From an uncultured Porphyromonas sp. (lineage in GTDB: Bacteria; Bacteroidota; Bacteroidia; Bacteroidales; Porphyromonadaceae), in contig CAMBHQ010000045.1 of NCBI GenBank assembly GCA_945867245.1, positions 1-7,178 on the forward strand: a stretch of 7,178 nt of DNA, read 5' to 3'. Of this stretch, positions 1 to 4,701 are shown one piece after another. The notes under the pieces were generated by a model. The model worked only from the letters and a program-made list of their open reading frames with translations. It searched no databases and was not told where the DNA came from. The position numbers and the translations under genes were made by a program. Numbering within the stretch: position 1 is the stretch's first letter; every line of letters begins with the position of its first letter.

Positions 1-575
1 CAGTAGGTCGTCAGCACAGCCCCTGGGCGACTAGCCGTGTAGAGCCTAGCGAAAAGCTCCTGGCTCCACAGCTCGGGCTGTGTCTCGGGCGAGAAGGCAT
101 CGAAGTATATAACATCGAGCCCCAGCTCGGGCGTATAGCTAGCAATGTCTGTCTGTCGTTTGCATAGGACGAAGCTCGGAGACTCGAGGAGCGGATACTC
201 TAGCTCCCACGGGGCCTCATGCAGAGCCTGTAACCACGCATCTCGCTCGGGCATCTCCAGAGGGAAGCTAAGCTGGCGGTAGACAGACTCGGGTACAGGG
301 TATAGCTCTAGGCTCGTATAATGCACTGCAATATCCGTGCCACGTAGAGCCTCTAGGGTCATCAGAGCGTTGAGCCCCGTGCCGAATCCTAGCTCCAGTA
401 GCCGAAGCCCCTCTGTGGGGATGGTCTGGGCGATGCGGTGGCGCAGCGCTGCCTCGATGAAGATATGCCGACTCTCCTGCACTGCCCCGTGTACCGAGTG
501 GTAATGCTCTCCGAGCTGAGGGTTGTAGAGCGTAGGGCTGCCGTCCGAGGTGGTGATAATCTGTGGAGCCTCCAT
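1..575 (-). CDS. mnmD: MnmD-type tRNA 5-methylaminomethyl-2-thiouridine methyltransferase, partial (C-terminus off window)
   Basis: Stand-alone methyltransferase of the MnmC N-domain/DUF752 type. In this family it performs the last SAM-dependent methylation giving 5-methylaminomethyl-(2-thio)uridine at wobble position 34 of certain tRNAs, in the cytoplasm. I translated 191 codons from the ATG at 575-573; the frame is open to the window edge. Visible motifs are TSDGSPTLYNPQ (9-20), YHSVHGAVQES (25-34, typical substrate-side motif), the SAM-binding loop LLELGFGTGLNAL (59-71), YTSLELYPV (86-94) and the catalytic-region motif VIYFDAFSPETQPELW (155-170), followed by PGAVLTTY. The family normally runs about 220-235 residues, so roughly 30-40 residues, including the usual CAKG segment, lie outside. 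Its ATG shares one base with the TAA of the TrmH-family gene upstream (TAATG), implying coupled translation. The FAD-dependent MnmC oxidase half cannot be assessed because the window ends. Confidence 0.93.
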   Translation of the reverse strand, partial: MEAPQIITTSDGSPTLYNPQLGEHYHSVHGAVQESRHIFIEAALRHRIAQTIPTEGLRLLELGFGTGLNALMTLEALRGTDIAVHYTSLELYPVPESVYRQLSFPLEMPERDAWLQALHEAPWELEYPLLESPSFVLCKRQTDIASYTPELGLDVIYFDAFSPETQPELWSQELFARLYTASRPGAVLTTY

Positions 576-1126
576 TAGCCCTCGTGTTGTCTCAGTAGCG
601 GAGCGCACATCTGCCAGAGGGCGATACCTGCTGCCACGCTTACGTTGAGAGAATGTTTGATGCCATACTGCGGTATCTCTAGGCAGTGCGAAGCCAAATC
701 AATAACCTCCTGTGCTACGCCATGTACCTCGTTGCCGAGGACTAGTGCGTATCGAGTGCCTAGCTCGGGACGGAAGTCGGGTAGGGAGGTACTGCCCGAG
801 GCTTGCTCTAGCGCGTAGACGATATAGCCAGCATCGAGGAGCTCCTGTACGGCCTCGGTGGTATTGCTGTAGTAGCGCCAGTCTACGTTGTCCTCGGCAC
901 CGAGGGCCGTCTTGTGTATATCAGGATGGGGCGGACGGGCGGTGATGCCACATAGATATAGGCCCTCGAGTCGAAAGGCATCAGCCGTGCGGAAGACAGA
1001 GCCCACATTATTCATGCTACGTACGTTGTCTAGTACTACGATGATGGGCGTTTTGTCGCTTTGGGCATAGCCCGCTACATCGAGACGAGCCATCTCGGTT
1101 ATCTTGGTCTTGCGTAGTCTGCTCAT
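575..1126 (-). CDS. TrmH/SpoU-family (SPOUT) RNA 2'-O-methyltransferase
   Basis: A 183-residue SPOUT-class methyltransferase, expected to methylate a ribose 2'-OH in tRNA or rRNA with SAM in the cytoplasm; the exact nucleotide is not readable from sequence. All three SpoU motifs are present: motif 1 DNVRSMNNVGSVFRTADAF (33-51, with the catalytic-type Asn and Arg), motif 2 LVLGNEVHGV (128-137) and motif 3 LEIPQYGIKHSLNVSVAAG (149-167), which forms the trefoil-knot SAM site. I start at the ATG at 1126-1124 because it gives the usual Bacteroidota N-terminus (short basic stretch, then MARLDV) and makes a classic ATGA overlap with the stop of the upstream gene. A longer reading from 1183 would add 19 residues lying wholly inside that gene. 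There is no extra RNA-binding N-domain, so it is a minimal TrmH-like protein. Its stop overlaps the mnmD start by one base. Confidence 0.92.
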   Translation of the reverse strand: MSRLRKTKITEMARLDVAGYAQSDKTPIIVVLDNVRSMNNVGSVFRTADAFRLEGLYLCGITARPPHPDIHKTALGAEDNVDWRYYSNTTEAVQELLDAGYIVYALEQASGSTSLPDFRPELGTRYALVLGNEVHGVAQEVIDLASHCLEIPQYGIKHSLNVSVAAGIALWQMCAPLLRQHEG

Positions 1127-1827
1127 CGTCCGAGTACAAAGATTGTAGGTAGTTTGTGCAGTGTAGGTATCTTGCCCCGCCATGCCGAGAGTGCTTGGGT
1201 GCGGATGAAGGCCTCTGGCGAGGTAATCTGGCAGGCGATACAGAGCTTCGTCGTGCCTTTGCAGTGCTTGATGAGCTCCTCCACTAGGCGCTCGTTGCGG
1301 TAGGGGGTCTCGATGAATATCTGTGTCTCTCCTAGGCTAAGCACTCGGTGCTCAGCCTCGCGGATAGCCCGTGTGCGCTCAGCGTCATCAATCGGTAGAT
1401 AGCCGAGGAAGGCAAAGCGCTGACCATTGAAGCCCGAAGCCATCAGCGCCATCAGGATAGACGAGGGACCTACGAGGGGCTCTACGGCATAGCCTTGGCT
1501 CTGGGCTAGGGCTACGAGGTCGCTCCCAGGGTCAGCCACAGCGGGGCAACCCGCCTCGCTGATGAGGCCGATGCTCTCGCCCGATTTTAGCGGGGCTAGA
1601 TAGCTAGCGATAGCCTCGGGCGTGGTATGCTTGTTTAGCTCGTAGAAGCTAAGGCTGTCGATGTCGATGCCCTTGTCGGCTGCTTTGAGGAAGCGACGTG
1701 CCGAGCGGATATTCTCGACTACGAAGTGGCGGATACCCCGCACGACCTCACGATTATACTCGGGTAGGCACTGGCTGTGCTCTACCTCGGCTAGCGGGAC
1801 GGGGATAAGGTATAGTTTTGCATTCAT
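1123..1827 (-). CDS. RsmI-like SAM-dependent methyltransferase (tetrapyrrole-methylase fold)
   Basis: A 234-residue class III methyltransferase related to RsmI, which 2'-O-methylates C1402 of 16S rRNA. Visible hallmarks are the N-terminal strand KLYLIPVPL (4-12), the SAM/substrate loop GLISEAGCPAVADPGSDL (87-104), VGPSSILMALMASGFNG (119-135) and FIETPYRNERLVEELI (171-186), which corresponds to the ESPHR region of RsmI. Genuine RsmI proteins are nearer 280 residues and carry a C-terminal helical extension; this one stops right after the fold (PTIFVLGR). It matches the shorter Bacteroidota paralogue usually named only 'SAM-dependent methyltransferase', whose target I do not know. The start ATG at 1827-1825 lies 27 bp after the MerR gene in an AT-rich spacer without Shine-Dalgarno. 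Its TGA overlaps the following gene's ATG by four bases, indicating translational coupling. Confidence 0.9.
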   Translation of the reverse strand: MNAKLYLIPVPLAEVEHSQCLPEYNREVVRGIRHFVVENIRSARRFLKAADKGIDIDSLSFYELNKHTTPEAIASYLAPLKSGESIGLISEAGCPAVADPGSDLVALAQSQGYAVEPLVGPSSILMALMASGFNGQRFAFLGYLPIDDAERTRAIREAEHRVLSLGETQIFIETPYRNERLVEELIKHCKGTTKLCIACQITSPEAFIRTQALSAWRGKIPTLHKLPTIFVLGR

Positions 1828-1854
1828 TGTGCTTATATAATAATGAGTAGCGCC

Positions 1855-2205
1855 TTAGTCTAGGCTTTGCTCTAGATGTTTGTGTAGCCTCTGTAGTTTG
1901 TCTAGCGCTTGGCGCAGGGTGCTGATGGCTTGCTCGCGACGCTCTAGGCTAGTGCGACGCTTCGCGAGGGCTACCTTGGCTCCCTCTAGGGTCATACCCT
2001 CTTGGCGGACGAGACGTTGTACAGTGCGCAGGGACTCTATCTTGTCCTCGGTGTAACGACGTGTCCCCCCCTGCGAACGCTTGGGGGCAGTGTGCGGGAA
2101 GGCTTCTTCCCAGTAGCGTAGGGTCGTCTCGCTCTCTCCGAGGAGCTTGCTGACCTCGCTAATGCTGTAGTAGAGCTTCTTGACTCGTTCTTTTCTCAGT
2201 GCCAT
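1855..2205 (-). CDS. Small MerR-family transcriptional regulator
   Basis: A 116-residue DNA-binding protein of the MerR superfamily. The winged helix-turn-helix is clear: YYSISEVSKLLGESETTLRYWE (12-33) gives helices 1-2, the basic GGTRRYT (46-52) is the wing, and DKIESLRTVQRLVRQEGMTLEGAKVAL (54-80) is the second helix pair. The remaining 35 residues (SLERREQAISTLRQALDKL and on) look like the antiparallel coiled coil used for dimerisation. There is no C-terminal effector domain and not a single cysteine, so sensing of metals or thiols by the classical MerR route is unlikely. Bacteroidota genomes commonly carry this short type, with unassigned targets. Its ATG sits 2 bp after the TAA of the TatD gene, so it is made from the same message; autoregulation of the operon is possible but not shown. 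Confidence 0.92.
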   Translation of the reverse strand: MALRKERVKKLYYSISEVSKLLGESETTLRYWEEAFPHTAPKRSQGGTRRYTEDKIESLRTVQRLVRQEGMTLEGAKVALAKRRTSLERREQAISTLRQALDKLQRLHKHLEQSLD

Positions 2206-2207
2206 AG

Positions 2208-2843
2208 TTAACTGATGTTGCCGTAGGTTTGCTTTCGGATATATTGCTGTAGTACCTCCATACTCGCCAGTCCGAGCGTGTGTAAGGCCCTGCGGTAAAC
2301 CTCTTCTATATCGATAGGGGCCTCGTCTGTCTCTAGATACAGGCGATCGGCTTCGTACGTTAGACGTAATGCCTCGGCATCGTAATGCTGTCCGAAGCTC
2401 AGATAAAAGCCTGCACGAAGCAAGCTCTCGGCTAGCTCTGCACCACGCCGATAGCCGTGTATAATCCAGTCCTGACTAGGGCGAAGGCGCTTGCGCAGAG
2501 CCATCAGCTCGTTGTAGGCTCGTACGCAGTGCAGGACCAGAGGCAGGCCGAGGGCTTCGCTCAGCTCTATCTGTGCCTCTAGGTAGTGGAGCTGTCGCTC
2601 TAGGGGGACGGGGGATAACTTGTCGAGTCCTGCCTCGCCAATGGCCCATATCAGCGCTTGCTCACTGCTGAGACGACTCCGGAGCAAGGCCAAGGCAGAC
2701 TCCTGCATATCCTCGGGGTAGCAGGGGTGTAGCCCTAGGGAGTAGAGTCCAGGGCCGAGCAGGGGCTCAGTGGGGCGGTAGCTCATACGACTATCGCCCA
2801 CGCTCTGGTAGTGGTGCGTGTGTATATCTAGATAGTTGGGCAT
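2208..2843 (-). CDS. TatD-family metal-dependent hydrolase (putative deoxyribonuclease), short form
   Basis: A 211-residue TIM-barrel amidohydrolase-superfamily protein of the TatD group, whose characterised members are metal-dependent DNases/exonucleases. The expected metal ligands can be seen: DIHTHH (6-11; H8 and H10), the bridging glutamate in AIGEAGLD (67-74; E70), LVLHCVRA (102-109; H105), WIIHGYRRG (126-134; H129) and LYLETDEAP (168-176; D173). The catalytic set is therefore complete. It is about 40-50 residues shorter than typical TatD (around 255-265). The shortening falls between the N-terminal HTHH and the GEAGLD segment and in the C-terminal third, where the usual 'NP' region after ETD is reduced. 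This resembles a compact Bacteroidota subfamily rather than a broken gene. The start ATG at 2843-2841 lies 8 bp after the lipoprotein gene and the stop lies 2 bp before the MerR gene. Whether the substrate is DNA is inferred from family only. Confidence 0.87.
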   Translation of the reverse strand: MPNYLDIHTHHYQSVGDSRMSYRPTEPLLGPGLYSLGLHPCYPEDMQESALALLRSRLSSEQALIWAIGEAGLDKLSPVPLERQLHYLEAQIELSEALGLPLVLHCVRAYNELMALRKRLRPSQDWIIHGYRRGAELAESLLRAGFYLSFGQHYDAEALRLTYEADRLYLETDEAPIDIEEVYRRALHTLGLASMEVLQQYIRKQTYGNIS

Positions 2844-2851
2844 CCGTGGCG

Positions 2852-3508
2852 TTAGCGGAGGTGGGAGCGACGCTGACTTAGTTCCTGTGTGATAATCTTC
2901 TGTAGTTCACGTCTAGACTCTTCGTCGGGTAGGGCAGCATAGAGGGCATCCAGATTGTCAAGGTTGAGCATACGTGGCACTAGGCGCTGTAGCAGGCCGA
3001 CCTTCGCCGAGAGGCTCTGGGCGTAGCCGAGGAGGTGGGCTACCTCCTCGGCTGAGAAAAAGTGCTTTTTGGCAGCCTCCTCGATGAGTCCCAGATAATC
3101 ACTGGGATGGCCCTTGTCTAGCTGTCGGCTTAGCTCGCGAAACCACGAGGCTTTCTTCCCCTTAAACTTAGGCAAGGGGAGATGGATGCCGAAGCCCCCG
3201 AAGTCTGTCCCGACGCCGATGCTAACCCCTGCGCCACTAGCCCCCTCGGGGTAGCCATATCGACCGCGCTCTACGAAGTCCAGGGCGACGACGCGGTCGT
3301 TCTCGAAGAAGACGAGCCACATGCCATCGTCCACTCGGTAGCGCCACTCGGTGCGTGTGCGGTCGAAGCCTCGGTAGTCGGGTCGTCCGAGGATACGGCG
3401 TACTTCTTCGCTCGTTTGCCCAGGCTGGATACGGTCGAGCTTACGGCGGCTAATGCCGCAGCTAATCATGCAGAGGACTACGAGTAGCCCTAGGATAATC
3501 TTTTTCAT
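2852..3508 (-). CDS. BamE/SmpA-like outer-membrane lipoprotein with C-terminal DUF4476-like domain
   Basis: A 218-residue predicted lipoprotein. The N-terminus MKKIILGLLVVLCMISCG is a lipoprotein signal peptide with lipid-attachment cysteine C17. Residues 23-82 (KLDRIQPGQTSEEVRRILGRPDYRG..., then TEWRYRVDDGMWLVFFENDRVVALDF) match the SmpA/OmlA/BamE fold: a short helix with the 'G.T..EV..ILG.P' pattern followed by beta strands. A glycine-rich linker (85-110) follows. Residues about 125-207 (HFFSAEEVAHLLGYAQSLSAKVGLLQRLVPRMLNLDNLDALYAALPDEESRRELQKII in shape) resemble DUF4476, a helical domain of unknown function frequent in Bacteroidota. The SmpA part suggests an envelope role, possibly with outer-membrane protein assembly, but canonical BamE is much smaller, so I would not call it BamE. 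It is the first gene of the minus operon and faces a 473-bp divergent regulatory region. Confidence 0.8.
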   Translation of the reverse strand: MKKIILGLLVVLCMISCGISRRKLDRIQPGQTSEEVRRILGRPDYRGFDRTRTEWRYRVDDGMWLVFFENDRVVALDFVERGRYGYPEGASGAGVSIGVGTDFGGFGIHLPLPKFKGKKASWFRELSRQLDKGHPSDYLGLIEEAAKKHFFSAEEVAHLLGYAQSLSAKVGLLQRLVPRMLNLDNLDALYAALPDEESRRELQKIITQELSQRRSHLR

Positions 3509-3630
3509 ACTCCGATGGGTATTGAGTTGTGCTATTATATATGTATTGCTTCACTTTATTGTACTAACGTGGACGAGGACTATACCTATTATATGATAGC
3601 TCTTGCCATCGTGCTCGGCTCTATCCTTAG

Positions 3631-3661
3631 CAAAAATAGGCATAATCCCGTGGATAGTCGA
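3631..3661 (-). promoter_or_regulatory. Candidate Bacteroidota promoter for the minus-strand operon
   Basis: On the minus strand TATTTTTG (3638-3631) fits the Bacteroidota -7 pattern TAnnTTTG exactly. A TCG (3661-3659), one mismatch from the -33 TTG, lies 20 bp upstream. Transcription would start near 3624 and leave a leader of about 115 nt before the lipoprotein ATG. The weak -33 and long leader keep confidence low; no better match was seen closer to the gene. Confidence 0.35.
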
Positions 3662-3675
3662 TAGACTGAATATCC
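3652..3675. repeat. Imperfect inverted repeat at the minus promoter
   Basis: GGATAGTC (3652-3659) and GAATATCC (3668-3675) form an 8-bp inverted repeat with one mismatch around an 8-base centre. It overlaps the -33 region of the candidate minus-strand promoter, a place where an operator, for example for the MerR protein encoded in the operon, could lie. The regulatory role is inference only. Confidence 0.3.
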
Positions 3676-3705
3676 TCCCCCTTCTGCGCCCCGCTCTGGG
3701 AGGGG
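3674..3705. repeat. GC-rich inverted repeat (hairpin)
   Basis: CCTCCC (3674-3679) is complementary to GGGAGG (3698-3703), separated by 18 bases. No T-tract follows on either strand, so it is not a standard intrinsic terminator. It directly precedes the 23-bp repeat array and could mark its edge. Confidence 0.35.
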
Positions 3706-3711
3706 CTTGTG

Positions 3712-3803
3712 GTCGCCTAGTAGGCGGCCACTTGTCTGCCTAATAGGTGGACGATCGTCCGCCTACTAGGTCGCCACTTGTCCGCCTACTAGGTGGCCGA
3801 ATG
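3712..3803. repeat. Four tandem 23-bp quasi-palindromic repeats
   Basis: The core GCCTANTAGG occurs at 3715-3724, 3738-3747, 3761-3770 and 3784-3793, spaced exactly 23 bp each time. The wider consensus is TCCGCCTACTAGGTSGCCA followed by CTTG, with copies 3 and 4 closest to each other. Each core is a near-palindrome: copy 1 can fold as TGGTCGCC/GGCGGCCA around TAGTA, and copy 2 as GTCTGCC/GGTGGAC around TAATA, counting G-U pairs. There are no unique spacers, so it is not CRISPR. It resembles a minisatellite. From memory, Porphyromonas gingivalis has a MITE class (BrickBuilt) built around tandem repeats of about this length; I could not compare sequences. Confidence 0.9.
3739..3770. repeat. 32-bp imperfect palindrome with a perfect 12-bp centre
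   Basis: GGACGATCGTCC (3749-3760) is a perfect palindrome at the junction of repeat copies 2 and 3. The symmetry extends out to 3739 and 3770 with only two mismatched base pairs, because the flanking cores CCTAATAGG and CCTACTAGG are each nearly self-complementary. It sits at the middle of the four-copy array. Confidence 0.75.
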
Positions 3804-3913
3804 CTGGGCTAGTAATCGCTCTTGGGATGACCCTGATAGTCCAGATAGAGACAAACGGACACCTTGCTTTTTGCTCCCTACGAGGGAAACTTTTGCGAGT
3901 CCTTGCAAGAGAC

Positions 3914-3943
3914 TTGTTTTTTTTTATGGGTTGTGTACCTTTG
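3914..3943 (+). promoter_or_regulatory. Bacteroidota promoter for the plug-like/barrel gene pair
   Basis: TTG (3914-3916) and TACCTTTG (3936-3943) are separated by exactly 19 bp and match the Bacteroidota -33 / -7 consensus with no mismatch. The predicted start near 3949-3951 gives an AT-rich leader of about 31-33 nt without Shine-Dalgarno before the ATG at 3982. Nine consecutive T residues (3917-3925) fill the upstream half of the spacer. Confidence 0.8.
3917..3925 (+). repeat. T9 homopolymer in promoter spacer
   Basis: Nine uninterrupted T residues follow the -33 TTG directly. Such tracts are prone to slipped-strand length change, and here a change would alter the 19-bp spacing between the two promoter elements. 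The tract itself is seen directly; a switching role is inferred. Confidence 0.6.
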
Positions 3944-3981
3944 TCCTATAATATCATTAATAACTTATCAAGTCTTAGCTT

Positions 3982-4701
3982 ATGAGCCGTATTATTTTAC
4001 GCCTACTCGTAGCGCTACTAGTTATTGGCCCCTTGACGCGTTTAGTGGGCCAGGAGAGTAAGCGCTACTTCTTCGCAGGCAGTATCTATTACTACAATGC
4101 CGAAGGTACCGAGCTACGCTGTCCCTATCTTCCTGTTTATATGGCCCGTCAGGATGCCCCCGATGAGGTCTTGGCCGTAGCGCTAAGCAATGCCGTGGGC
4201 GAAGTGTCTTTCTATGGCGTCCCGATGGATATTACCAAGAACTACATCTTTTCTTTTGACCTCGGGACTAAGCGTCTGCGTTATCTCTTCAAGGGCCTTC
4301 CTAAGCCCAACTTCAGTGGGGGGAATGTGAGTATACACATGCGTATAGATAAATTTGAGCGCTATCTACATCTACGGCGTGTAACGCCCACAGGGGGCGA
4401 CAAGTCTCGTTCGGTCCTAGAGCTCGCTACTGCCGCAATCAAGGGTGCTCAGAGGGAAGGCCTCACGATTACGAATGCAGAGGGTCTGAGTTATCGCCTC
4501 TTCATCAATGGTCGTCCGATTTCGGGGGATAAACAGAGTGCTGCCCTAAAGGTACTGACGGGGGAGTATCTAAGGAATATCCTGATTACGGAGCCTATAC
4601 AGCCTAATGATTACTATGCTGGCTCTATTGACTTTGTCTCTACTTTGGGGACAGATCTGCGTTACGATAAGATGACTTACACCTTACCCCTCTTGCCATG
4701 A
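3982..4701 (+). CDS. Exported plug-like protein lacking a barrel (unrecognised; resembles N-terminus of the next gene product)
   Basis: A 239-residue protein that I do not recognise as a named family. Residues 1-23 (IILRLLVALLVIGPL, then LVG before Q24) look like a Sec signal peptide, with no lipobox. Residues 30-105 look like a beta-sandwich: a 'GSIYYYNAEG...LPVYMARQ' start, then ALSNAVGEVSFYGVP and NYIFSFDLGTKRL, the pattern of CarboxypepD_reg-like domains. Residues 140-221 have the layout of a TonB plug: SVLELATAAIKGAQREG, RLFINGRPISG (172-182), YLRNILITEPIQPNDYY (196-212) and AGSIDFVST (213-221). The next protein carries ILINGVRSDK (177-186), IKHVEYYDIPPARY (197-210) and CVINVVTYT (215-223) in nearly the same positions. 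This one ends 18 residues after that point, before any barrel. Its TGA overlaps the next ATG by four bases, so the two are coupled. It is probably periplasmic or outer-membrane associated; a decayed or regulatory paralogue is also possible. Confidence 0.8.
   Translation: MSRIILRLLVALLVIGPLTRLVGQESKRYFFAGSIYYYNAEGTELRCPYLPVYMARQDAPDEVLAVALSNAVGEVSFYGVPMDITKNYIFSFDLGTKRLRYLFKGLPKPNFSGGNVSIHMRIDKFERYLHLRRVTPTGGDKSRSVLELATAAIKGAQREGLTITNAEGLSYRLFINGRPISGDKQSAALKVLTGEYLRNILITEPIQPNDYYAGSIDFVSTLGTDLRYDKMTYTLPLLP

Larger units (their letters stand above)
3509..3981. other. 473-bp divergent intergenic region, no gene
   Basis: No convincing coding region is present on either strand. From left to right it holds an AT-rich leader for the minus operon (about 3520-3600), a candidate minus-strand promoter, an inverted repeat (3652-3675), a GC-rich hairpin (3674-3705), four 23-bp tandem repeats (3712-3803), a segment with an AAACTTTT motif and the palindrome CTTGCAAG (3887-3909), and a strong plus-strand promoter (3914-3943). 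It separates the RNA-modification operon from the outer-membrane protein pair. Confidence 0.85.

Noticed and set aside
712..1070. Two plus-strand open frames opposite the TrmH-family gene
   Set aside because: Arginine/serine-rich low-complexity translations antisense to a clear SPOUT gene.
1124..1183. N-terminal extension of the TrmH-family gene from the ATG at 1183
   Set aside because: The added 19 residues lie inside the upstream methyltransferase gene and do not resemble the family; the ATG at 1126 gives an ATGA overlap and the usual N-terminus.
3182..3487. Plus-strand open frame opposite the lipoprotein gene
   Set aside because: Antisense shadow of a well-supported gene, with no family features.
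3674..3705. Intrinsic terminator
   Set aside because: Stem of only six pairs, 18-base loop and no T-tract on either strand.
3712..3803. CRISPR array
   Set aside because: The repeats are directly tandem with no unique spacers and no cas genes are present.
3509..3981. tRNA, riboswitch or other structured RNA gene
   Set aside because: No cloverleaf, no CCA-type end and no known riboswitch core could be recognised; only the repeats and hairpins listed.
3864..4061. Small plus-strand open frame across the promoter and start of the plug-like gene
   Set aside because: It runs through the predicted promoter, overlaps the exported protein gene in another frame and has no recognisable pattern.
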